Shown: one piece after another, positions 1 through 7,141 of the stretch
Position numbering within the stretch: position 1 is the first letter of the stretch
Layout of the letters: each line of letters opens with the position of its first letter
From: JBBRZF01 sp038236965
GTDB lineage: Bacteria; Acidobacteriota; Terriglobia; Terriglobales; Acidobacteriaceae
Direction of reading: 5' to 3'
Assembly (NCBI GenBank): GCA_038236965.1
Contig: JBBRZF010000097.1
Span: forward strand, 1 to 13,192
Length of the DNA: 13,192 bases
The notes under the pieces: generated by a model
What the model was told of the DNA's origin: nothing
The model's database searches: none
What the model saw: only the letters and a program-made list of their open reading frames with translations
Program-made: the position numbers and the translations under genes

Positions 1-1
1 G

Positions 2-2251
2 ATGAGTTCGAAGTACAACACTCACGCATGTAAGCTTGCCGCGGTAATCATGCTGCTCGCCCTTGTCTCGGTTCCGGGTTTCGCCGCCCGCAGTTCGCCG
101 CGCTCCAAGCAACTTGCGCGCACCCAGTTCGAATCCGCGGAAAAAATGCGCGAAGCTCTCAATGGACTTCCCTCGTCCGAACGCAGCAAGCGCGAGTACC
201 AGCGCGTCAGCGACGCCTACCGGCGCGTCTATTACACCGCTCCGGCCAGCAGCAAGGCAGATTCCAGCGTCGTCGCCGTCGCCGAACTCATGGCCGAGAT
301 GGGTCGCGCCTACCGCGACGACAAGGCGCTCCGCTCCGCCATCGGAGAATACGAGTTCCTCCGCCGCGAATATCCCGGCAGCAAATACCGCTTCGACGCC
401 CTCTTCACCATCGGCCAGATGTACAAAGACGATCTCGAAGAGAACGACAAAGCCAGGGAAACCTTCCAGGAATTCCTCCGGCGCTATCCGCGACACCGTC
501 TTGCTGACGACGCGCGCGACGCCATCGCCGAGATGGAAGCGCCCAAGACGCGCAAGGAAGCCAAGGAAAAACAGGCCGTCGCCGACAAGAAATCCAACAT
601 GCCGCTCGTTACCGGCATTCGTAGCTGGTCTACTCCCGACTACACTCGCGTCGCCATCGACCTCGAAGGCGAAGTGAAGTACGAAGCCGGACGCGTCCCC
701 GATCCCGACCGCATCTTCTTCGATCTCCACGACACTCGCCTCGCCTCCGTCCTCGTTGGCAAGACCTTCGACGTCTCCGACGGATTCCTCCGCAAGATTC
801 GCGTCGCCCAGTTCCAGAAGGGACTCACCCGCATCGTGCTCGACGTCGATGACGTCAGCGACTACTCGGCTTTCCTTCTTCCCAATCCTTACCGCCTCAT
901 CATCGACATCCACGGACGCAAGCCGCAGAAGATGGTCGCCAAGACCACTCCCAAGTCCGACGACAAACAAACCGAGGCCAAGCTCGAAGCTCGCAACGAT
1001 CTTCCCGAACCCAACCCCGAAGTGAAGACGGAACCAAAGCCTCCGGCAAAAGAATCCAAGCCGGAGACGAAGTCCGAAACAAAACAGCCCGCTAAGGCTC
1101 CCATCCTTTGGGAAGACTCCGCGCCATCCAAATCCGGCAGCAAGTCCGAAAACAAAAAGACAGAAGCCGCGAAGCCCGCATCCGATGAGCGCAAGAATCC
1201 CGAATGGAAACGGGCAGACAATCTCGCCGAAAAGAATCCAGAGAAGCCCGTGACCAAATCCGAGCGCGCCGCCAACGCCAGGCAGGCAGCCAAAGACGTA
1301 AAGGATGAGGTCGAGGACAGCGCCTCCACCAAGAAGGAGGTCGCCAAACTCAGCTCCACCGAAATGAAGGCGACGCCTAACCCGACCTCTGAACCTACCT
1401 TCGCCAGCGTCGCTCCTCGCGGCCCCGAACGCACCACCACCGACAAGAAATCCGGCAAGAAGGTTGCTGCCGTCGAGGGTCGCCAGGCCCGTCCCACTGC
1501 AAACGGCGAACGCTCCCTCATCCGCGCCCTCGGCCTCAAGATCGGCAAAATCGTCGTCGACGCCGGACATGGCGGCCACGACACCGGAACCATCGGCCCC
1601 TCCGGACTCCTCGAAAAGGACCTCGTGCTCGACGTCGCCCTCCGCCTCGGCAAGTTGCTGGAAGGCAAGATGGGCGCAGACGTCGTTTACACCCGCGACG
1701 ACGATACCTTCATCCCGCTAGAGACCCGAACCGCGGTCGCCAACCAGAACCAGGCCGACCTCTTCATCTCCATCCACGCCAACTCAAGCCAGGACACATC
1801 CGCGCGCGGAATCGAAACCTATTACCTCAATTTCACGTCGTCGCCGGACGCCCTCGAAGTCGCCGCCCGTGAAAACGCGGTCTCCGAAAAATCCATCCAC
1901 GAACTCCAGGACCTCGTGAAGAAGATCGCCCTCAAGGAAAAGATCGACGAGTCGCGCGAGTTCGCCGTCGACGTCCAGCATTCGCTCTACTCCGGTCTGT
2001 CGGTGAAGTCGCCCACCCTGCGCGACCGCGGGGTGAAGAAAGCTCCCTTCATCGTTCTCATCGGCGCCAACATGCCCAGCATCCTCGCCGAGATCTCCTT
2101 CGTCTCCAATCCGCAGGACGAACACAGACTGCAGACCCCGGAGTATCGCCAGAAGATCGCCGAGTCGCTCTACAAAGGCGTGGCAAAATATGTCAGCGGC
2201 CTGAGCGGCGTCAAAGTCGCCTCCAAATCGAAAGAAGATTTGGGACAGTAA
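2..2251 (+). CDS. N-acetylmuramoyl-L-alanine amidase with TPR-like and AMIN domains
   Basis: Zinc-dependent periplasmic amidase that would cut the bond between N-acetylmuramic acid and the peptide stem of peptidoglycan, as AmiA/B/C do at cell separation. Residues 1-29 form a signal peptide. Residues about 90-180 contain helical TPR/YbgF-like repeats, with the pattern IGEYEFLRREYPGS then ARETFQEFLRRYP. Residues 201-306 match an AMIN domain, which in this family targets the enzyme to the envelope. Residues about 307-510 are a Lys/Glu/Pro/Ser-rich low-complexity linker. Residues about 515-735 are Amidase_3, with expected zinc ligands His523 (DAGHGGHD), Glu538 (LLEKD) and His592 (SIHAN), and catalytic Glu697 (ILAEISFVSN). 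At 749 residues it is much longer than E. coli AmiC (about 400) because of the TPR part and linker. The ATG is the second base of the window, so its ribosome binding site is unseen; the signal peptide directly after it supports this start. Confidence 0.93.
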   Translation: MSSKYNTHACKLAAVIMLLALVSVPGFAARSSPRSKQLARTQFESAEKMREALNGLPSSERSKREYQRVSDAYRRVYYTAPASSKADSSVVAVAELMAEMGRAYRDDKALRSAIGEYEFLRREYPGSKYRFDALFTIGQMYKDDLEENDKARETFQEFLRRYPRHRLADDARDAIAEMEAPKTRKEAKEKQAVADKKSNMPLVTGIRSWSTPDYTRVAIDLEGEVKYEAGRVPDPDRIFFDLHDTRLASVLVGKTFDVSDGFLRKIRVAQFQKGLTRIVLDVDDVSDYSAFLLPNPYRLIIDIHGRKPQKMVAKTTPKSDDKQTEAKLEARNDLPEPNPEVKTEPKPPAKESKPETKSETKQPAKAPILWEDSAPSKSGSKSENKKTEAAKPASDERKNPEWKRADNLAEKNPEKPVTKSERAANARQAAKDVKDEVEDSASTKKEVAKLSSTEMKATPNPTSEPTFASVAPRGPERTTTDKKSGKKVAAVEGRQARPTANGERSLIRALGLKIGKIVVDAGHGGHDTGTIGPSGLLEKDLVLDVALRLGKLLEGKMGADVVYTRDDDTFIPLETRTAVANQNQADLFISIHANSSQDTSARGIETYYLNFTSSPDALEVAARENAVSEKSIHELQDLVKKIALKEKIDESREFAVDVQHSLYSGLSVKSPTLRDRGVKKAPFIVLIGANMPSILAEISFVSNPQDEHRLQTPEYRQKIAESLYKGVAKYVSGLSGVKVASKSKEDLGQ

Positions 2252-2267
2252 CTCGCTTCCGCGCTCT

Positions 2268-2273
2268 TATAAT
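2268..2273 (+). promoter_or_regulatory. Possible -10 element upstream of the DUF6599-like gene
   Basis: A perfect TATAAT lies 17 bases after the amidase stop codon. No good -35 is found at the usual distance (ACAGTA at 17-bp spacing), so this is only a candidate. A start near 2280 would give a leader of about 160 bases. That leader contains a 10-bp palindrome GGAGCGCTCC at 2399-2408. No terminator-like hairpin with a T-run follows the amidase, so read-through is also possible. Confidence 0.25.
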
Positions 2274-2440
2274 CTTCTCAGCAGATTTCTTCACCGAAAT
2301 CGCAGTTTCTAGCAACCGAACTGACGAGTTTTTAGCAGCTCTCTACGCACAAAAACTCTGCATTTCTCTACGCCCCGCCTGTCGTTTCCCGAAACTTTGG
2401 AGCGCTCCGAGGAGTCTAATTAGTTGAACATCAGGCATTT

Positions 2441-3517
2441 ATGAAAAATGTATTTCGATTTTCCGCGCTGCTCCTGTTGTCGCTGCTCGCCGTCACAACT
2501 TTCGCGCAGCAACCGCCGCAGCCTCTTCTCCCCAAGGAATTTTCCGGCTGGACGCAAGACGCGGCCAGCAAAAAGGGCGAAGACCCTTCCGCGATAGACC
2601 CAGCCAACTCACAGATTCTAAAGGAGTACGGCTTCACCGACTTCGAGACCGCAACCTACTCCCGACCCGACCGCAAGGTCACCGTGAAGGCCGCGCGCTT
2701 TCAAGATGCGACCGGCGCATACGGCGCATTCACCTTCTGGCGCATGCCGCAGATGCTCAACGAAAAAGTTGGAACCATGGCCGCCTCTGCCAATGAGCGC
2801 ATACTTTTTTTCCACGACAACATCGTTGTAGAAGCTCTCTTCGATCGAGTCACCGCAATGTCCGCGGCAGAATTGCGCGAGCTCGCAGCGAGTCTGCCTC
2901 AGGCGAAAGGCACTGCGGCAAATCTTCCCACGCTGCCCTCTTACTTCCCACGCGACCAGGTCGACCCCAATAGTGCGAAGTATGTTTTCGGTCCTGTGGC
3001 TCTCACCGCCATCGGCTCCCCCGTCAACGCCGCCTTGGTGGACTTCAACTTCAAGCCAGAGGTCATCGTGGGAAAGCGCACCAGTGGCGGTTCTACAGCC
3101 GACGTCATGTTGATCGCCTATCCCACTCCGCAGATCGCCGGCGAACGACTGAAAGCAATCCAGGCTGCCAACGCGAACATCGGCACACAAACTTTCGTAG
3201 CAAAACGCACCGGCCCCATCGTCGCTCTCGTGAAGGGACAGATCTCCGAGAGCGATGCCAAGTCCATCCTCTCCGGCGTGAGTTACGAAGCCGAGGTCAC
3301 CTGGAACGAGAACACAGGACTGAGCAAGCGAGACAACATTGGAAATATTGTTGTGGCTGCTTGCATTCTCGCGGGTCTGATTTTTCTCGCCTCGGTGGGT
3401 ACAGGAGCAGTTTTTGGCTTCGGACGCATCATCCTTACCCGGCTTTTCCCCAAGAGATATAAGGACCGAACCGTGGAACCGGACTTCATCAGCCTGGACT
3501 TGAAAGACAAGACCTGA
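2441..3517 (+). CDS. Exported membrane-anchored protein, DUF6599-like, function unknown
   Basis: 358 residues. Residues 1-22 are a signal peptide (hydrophobic core LLLLSLLAV, cleavage likely after TFA). The body runs from about 28 to 300 and looks like the DUF6599 family that I associate with Acidobacteriota: the segments LLPKEFSGW, EYGFTDFETATYSR and RFQDATGAYGAFTFWRMP resemble that family as I remember it, but I could not search for it. One transmembrane helix (about 303-325) lies near the C-terminus, followed by a basic stretch (FPKRYKDR) that would be cytoplasmic, so the body should face the periplasm. No catalytic motif is evident. The best Shine-Dalgarno-like run (GAGGAG, 2409-2414) is too far from the ATG, and an earlier in-frame start is not available because TTG at 2424 reads in a different frame and stops. 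The start is chosen for the signal peptide. Confidence 0.75.
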   Translation: MKNVFRFSALLLLSLLAVTTFAQQPPQPLLPKEFSGWTQDAASKKGEDPSAIDPANSQILKEYGFTDFETATYSRPDRKVTVKAARFQDATGAYGAFTFWRMPQMLNEKVGTMAASANERILFFHDNIVVEALFDRVTAMSAAELRELAASLPQAKGTAANLPTLPSYFPRDQVDPNSAKYVFGPVALTAIGSPVNAALVDFNFKPEVIVGKRTSGGSTADVMLIAYPTPQIAGERLKAIQAANANIGTQTFVAKRTGPIVALVKGQISESDAKSILSGVSYEAEVTWNENTGLSKRDNIGNIVVAACILAGLIFLASVGTGAVFGFGRIILTRLFPKRYKDRTVEPDFISLDLKDKT

Positions 3518-3568
3518 GGGACCTACCCCATACAAAGCAGACGAGTTAGGCGAATTTATCTGCTCCAG

Positions 3569-3583
3569 TGACAAAATTTGTCA
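3569..3583. promoter_or_regulatory. Perfect 15-bp palindrome, operator-like
   Basis: TGACAAAATTTGTCA is a perfect 7-bp dyad around one central base. It lies 52 bases after the stop of the DUF6599-like gene and 68 bases before the TTGACA of the promoter at 3651. Symmetry of this kind usually marks a dimeric regulator site. The regulator is unknown. It could also form a short weak hairpin in RNA. Confidence 0.45.
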
Positions 3584-3650
3584 AAGATTGCGCGTTTTGG
3601 CTCACTTCGTAAGTTATTGATTTTACAGGGATTTAATTCCCAAAAAATCC

Positions 3651-3680
3651 TTGACACTCACTTTCCTCGGCTTCTAGTAT
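3651..3680 (+). promoter_or_regulatory. Sigma-70-type promoter in intergenic region
   Basis: TTGACA (3651-3656, perfect -35) is followed by an 18-base spacer and TAGTAT (3675-3680, 5 of 6 matches to the -10). Start of transcription is expected near 3687. No convincing protein gene starts downstream on this strand; the next strong signal is the hairpin at 3736-3764. That combination points to a short noncoding transcript. Confidence 0.6.
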
Positions 3681-3686
3681 TTCTTT

Positions 3687-3769
3687 AGAAAGTTTTGACG
3701 GTCTAGCCTCCGTTGGAACTATTCTCCCTTGAAGGAAAGGTCGCCCTGTTGCCGGGCGACCTTTTCGAG
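3687..3769 (+). ncRNA. Candidate small RNA of about 80 nt, unnamed
   Basis: Bounded by the promoter at 3651-3680 and the hairpin terminator at 3736-3764. The first part can form a small stem ACGG/CCGT (within 3698-3713), the second part is the terminator stem. The only reading frame across it starts with TTG at 3729 inside the terminator region, has no ribosome binding site and no family likeness, so a protein product is unlikely. No known RNA family is recognised. An alternative is a longer structured RNA, because TCTAGC near 3703 can pair with GCTAGA at 3801-3806 around the hairpin. The ends are predictions from promoter and terminator positions only. Confidence 0.35.
3736..3769 (+). terminator. 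Hairpin terminator, probably bidirectional
   Basis: Perfect 11-bp stem: AAAGGTCGCCC (3736-3746) pairs with GGGCGACCTTT (3754-3764) around a 7-base loop. One more T then CGAGTTTT follows, so the T-run is short and interrupted on the plus strand. On the minus strand the stem is followed by CCTTC. It could end the candidate small RNA and also catch transcription from the permease remnant, whose stop lies 200 bases away. Confidence 0.6.
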
Positions 3770-3827
3770 TTTTGGAACAAAGTTTTCTTGGACTCTCCAC
3801 GCTAGAGACTCTATGAAATTCTGCTGC

Positions 3828-3890
3828 CCCGCTAAGAGAACCTGCAAGTCCCGCGAAGAAGATATGCAACCCCGCCAAGAGAATGTGCAA
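3828..3890. repeat. Three tandem imperfect 20-nt repeats
   Basis: Copies at 3828-3847, 3850-3869 and 3871-3890, separated by 2 and 1 bases. All share CCCGC, a variable base, AAGA and an end TGCAA, with differences mainly in the middle. On the minus strand the unit can be read as a degenerate seven-residue peptide repeat (LLAGLHI, FFAGLAG, SLSG), but the frame has no start or ribosome site worth trusting. Copy number and spacing do not fit a CRISPR array. Confidence 0.6.
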
Positions 3891-3967
3891 GAAAGTGTCT
3901 CCCTCAAAAACTTGCGCACCGCCCGATGACCTTCGAGCGATGCGCTGAGTTCCGCGAACAGGTTTTC

Positions 3968-6670
3968 TTAGTCTTGCCTGAGTGCGACCATGGGATCAAG
4001 TTTCGCTGCACGCTGAGCCGGCAAGAAACTGGCGGCGGCCACGACGGTAAGCGTGAAGGCGGCGATAACCATCGTCACTGGGTCATGGGGCTTGAGTCCG
4101 AAGAGAAGCGAACTTGCTGCTCTGGCGCCAAGCAACGAGAAGACCGCGCCTATGACGATGCCGATAGAGACGAGTACACCGGCTTCGCTCATGATCATGC
4201 TCAGTATCTGCTTTCGTCCGGCACCGAGCGCCATTCTAATTCCGATTTCGTTGGTCCGGCGCACGACCATATAGGAGATGACTCCATAGAGTCCGATGGT
4301 CGCCAGCACCACGGCGAGGAATCCGAAGAACGCCGAGAGAGTGGCCATTAAACGATCGCGGAGGGTGGTTTCGCGAATCTGCGTGCTAAGGACATGGAAC
4401 TCGATGGAGATTTCCGGACTGATATCTTTCATCGTATTCCTCACCAGAGTCGTCACATCGCCCAACGGGCGATCGGAATTCACGATGAGTTCTGCCCCCG
4501 GATCCGGTTTGGGCGCAACGCGCGATACTTGGTGTCCTTTACCAGTCCCACGATCTCATAGGAGATCTTCGGTTGGTTGGGGTCGACATCGATTTCGAAC
4601 GAGGAGCCGATAGGGTTTGCTCCCGGCATGTACTTCCGCACGAAGTTTTCATTGACGATGGCCATGGCCCGATTGCCGTCAGCATAGGAAAAATCCCGGC
4701 CATTGAGCATCGGGGTTCCCAGGGTCTTGAAATAGCCGGGGCTGACGCACGTCATGAACGATGAGTCCTTTTTCTTCTCATTGTTGATGATGATGTTCTG
4801 GCGCCAGGCATTGCCGCTCATCGGACTGATTACCGTTGTGGCGGCATTTTCCAGACCGGGGGTAGAACGAACCCGTTCCAGCATCCGGCGCAGGTACTCG
4901 TGGCGCTGTTCGATAGGGATCTTGAGGCGGCTGTAATCGACGCTGGTGACGAGTACGCCATCTGTCTGGAAGCCGGCCTCGACGGCGAGAAGTTTATTCA
5001 GACTTCGCTCAAAGAGCAGAGCGCCAACCAGCAGCACCAGTGACAGCGCAACCTGGGAGATGACCAGCAGGCGACGAAGCGAGAATCGCTCGCGACCGGC
5101 GGTATTGCCTCGTGCGCTGGTGTTCATCACCTGATGCGGCGAAAGGCGCGTGGCGCGGAGGGCCGGCAACAGCCCGAAGATCAGGCAGGTTATGACGGCG
5201 AGCGAGGCGGTGAAGGCGAACATGCGCCAATCCAATCCGAGAACGACGAAGATGGGATCGCTCTGTGTGCTGATGTAGCTGAGCAGGAATCGGCTGACCG
5301 TGCCGGCCACTGACAGTCCCAGCAACGCTCCCACAATCGCCAGCAGCATGCTCTCGGTCAGCAACTGACGGACGAGTCGGGCGCGGCCGGCGCCGAGCGC
5401 GAGTCGAACGGCAATATCATGTTCGCGAGCGCTGGCCCGGGCCAGCAGAAAGTTGGCTAGGTTGGCGCAGGCGATGAGCAGAACAAGGGCGGCCACTCCC
5501 AGAAGGAGATAGAGTGGGTCGCCATACTCGTCTCGCAGATTGCTGACGCCGGATGCCCCTTCGTAGGCTGCGAGACGATATTCCTGGTACTTTTTCGCGG
5601 ATTCAGGGTTGTAGCGTTCGGGGATGGTCGCTGCGAACAGCGATGGCGAGATGGAGTTCAACTGGGCGGTGGCCCGCTTGATGTTCCAACCGGGCTTCAA
5701 CCTCCCCATGACGCTCAGCCACCAATTGAAACGGGAATCGAGTTGAGGATGTTCGGTGCCATGGAGAATCGGCTCTGCGCATAGAGGCACGGCGACATCG
5801 AAATTACTTCCTGTATTCAGCCCGAAGAACTTGGCCGACGTCACGCCGACGATGTCAACCGGGTGACCATCCAGTGTCAAAGTCTTGCCGATGGCGGATG
5901 CATCGCCGCCAAACTGTCGCTGCCAGAACGAATAACTAAGGACGACCGGCACCGAGCCGCAGTTGCGTTGGTCGTCGGAAGGCGAGAGCAGACGACCGGC
6001 GGATGGAGTCAATCCCAGAACGTTGAATGTATTGCCGCTCAGCCAGAGGGTGCGGGCATTCTGAACTTCGCCGCCCGAAGCGAGGTTGAACGACGTATCG
6101 CCAAACGCGAAGACGCCGAAGAAGGCTTCCTGCCGGTCACGAATCTGTTCGTAGATAGGGTTGGTGAATTCCGGGTTATTGCCGTTGAAACTTCCCTGCC
6201 ACCAATCGTGGTTGGCGATTTTAATGACTGCCAACTCTCCGGGATTCGACACAGGCAACGGGCGTAGACGCACGGCATCGATGAGTTGGAAGATGGCGGT
6301 ATTCGCGCCGATTCCGAGTGCGAGCGAAAGGATGGCCACGGCAGTGAAGCTGGGAGACTTGCGGAGAGAGCGGGTGGCGTAACGCACGTCGCCAGAATGA
6401 GGCGAACGGATTGGCGCGGGGGTTGGCTCCGAGGGTTACGGGCTCGAAGTAGCGTCCGCAGGCGCGCACCAGTTCTTTACCGAGTTCGCCTTCGTCGAGT
6501 TCCGCGCAGAGAAGGCGACAGGATTCCTCTTCGGATGTGCCCGCGGCCGTCAACTCTTGTTGCCGGTCGCTCAGGTGCTGGGCGAGTTCATCAACGATCT
6601 CGGCTTCCCGCGCGGGCGCGAGACCCTGCGCAGGCAGGCGCCTACGGACTTCCTGTTTCCAATCACGCAT
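3968..6670 (-). pseudogene. ADOP-family (MacB/FtsX-like) ABC permease, broken by two frame changes
   Basis: Single gene in three frame segments. Segment 1 (6670 to about 6394) encodes the PadR-linked permease prefix domain (MRDWKQEVRRRL ... EIVDELAQHL). Segment 2 (6387-4480) carries the first transmembrane helix (AVAILSLALGIGANTAIF), a MacB-type periplasmic domain and the helices at about residues 290-450. Segment 3 (4483-3968) carries the last FtsX helices and the family ending PMVALRQD. Near 6390 the expected FWRDVRYA is lost because about two bases (one CG of a CGCG) seem missing. Near 4500 the text jumps from KYRALR to PDPGAELIVNSD, where relatives have about 15 more residues, so a frame-shifting deletion of about 46-49 bases is inferred. 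The apparent GTG start at 6387 is internal. A GTGA overlap at 4480-4483 mimics translational coupling. No MacB ATPase is adjacent, which is usual for this family. Sequencing error could explain the first break, hardly the second. Confidence 0.85.
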
Positions 6671-7007
6671 TGTCCAACCCCGTTACTCGATTGATTGCTT
6701 CGACAAAATCCTGCCAGGTGCTGCGTTGCGCCTTGAGGATGAGTTTGCCTTCCCTGGTCAAACGGTAGAAACGGCGGCGACGCGTGCCCGCCTTTTCGAC
6801 CCATCGACCTTGTATCCAGCCGCGCTTTTCAAGCCGATAGAGAAGCGGATATAAAGACGCTACATTGAAGCGAACCACGCCCTGCGACAGGGTTTCGATG
6901 AGTTTGCCGATCTCGTACCCATGACGCGGACGCGCTTCTACAAGGGACAGAATTAGCAGCTCTGCGCTGCCTTTTTTAAGTTCACGATCATTAGATGGCG
7001 TAGGCAT
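6663..7007 (-). CDS. PadR-family transcriptional regulator
   Basis: 114 residues, the usual size for the short PadR class. The winged helix-turn-helix spans about residues 10-90, with the family hallmarks GSAELLILSLVEARPRHGYEI, the recognition part VRFNVASLYPLLYRLEKRGWI and the wing RRRRFYRLTREGK. PadR proteins act as dimeric repressors, often of transporters. Its end overlaps the start of the permease pseudogene by 8 bases (ATGCGTGA), the standard layout of PadR-ADOP pairs, so it very likely controlled that permease. No Shine-Dalgarno sequence precedes the ATG; the predicted transcript start lies only about 10 bases upstream. The gene itself appears intact although its target is broken. Confidence 0.92.
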   Translation of the reverse strand: MPTPSNDRELKKGSAELLILSLVEARPRHGYEIGKLIETLSQGVVRFNVASLYPLLYRLEKRGWIQGRWVEKAGTRRRRFYRLTREGKLILKAQRSTWQDFVEAINRVTGLDNA

Positions 7008-7053
7008 ATGTTGTATAGCGACATATCTGATACAACTGGGAAGGGGTTGTCAA
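7006..7053 (-). promoter_or_regulatory. padR promoter with nested operator-like inverted repeats
   Basis: On the minus strand a perfect TTGACA (7053-7048) is followed, after 17 bases, by TCAGAT (7030-7025) as a weak -10. Two inverted repeats overlap this: GTTGTAT (7010-7016) with ATACAAC (7030-7036), and ATATGT (7006-7011) with ACATAT (7021-7026). The second contains ATGT and ACAT nine bases apart, close to the ATGT/ACAT dyads known for PadR proteins. Position over the -10 and start site suggests autorepression of the padR-permease unit. Confidence 0.6.
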
Positions 7054-7108
7054 GCGGGAAGAAAAATACGTAGCGAATAATGAGTAGTGAGGCGAAAGAC
7101 GGAAGGAC

Positions 7109-7125
7109 GAGCGAGGCGCTCGCTC
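7109..7125. terminator. Hairpin after tex, weak terminator candidate
   Basis: GAGCGA (7109-7114) pairs with TCGCTC (7120-7125) around a 5-base loop, 17 bases beyond the tex stop codon on the minus strand. No T-run follows, so intrinsic termination is doubtful; it may protect the mRNA end or be chance in GC-rich DNA. Confidence 0.25.
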
Positions 7126-7141
7126 TACATTTACAAACGTT

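Noticed and set aside
889..1668. Long minus-strand frame (259 codons) within the amidase gene
   Set aside because: It lies antisense to the low-complexity linker and the front of the catalytic domain, is Ser/Arg/Ala-rich without a motif, and is a composition shadow of the real gene.
2618..3574. 318-codon minus-strand frame opposite the DUF6599-like gene
   Set aside because: The plus-strand protein has a signal peptide, a membrane helix and family likeness; the antisense frame has none and its His/Gly/Val richness is typical of a shadow.
3828..3890. CRISPR array
   Set aside because: Spacers are only 1-2 bases, the units are imperfect and there are no cas genes.
3633..3929. Short overlapping frames on both strands in the small RNA/repeat region
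   Set aside because: No ribosome site, starts inside terminator or repeat sequence, and no recognisable domain. The peptide periodicity comes from the DNA repeats.
4480..4483. Genuine two-gene translational coupling (GTGA overlap) splitting the permease
   Set aside because: Residues before the GTG (PDPGAELIV) continue the family sequence in the same frame and the preceding frame ends in unrelated residues (PNRIRGQNSS), which fits a frame-shifting deletion in one gene.
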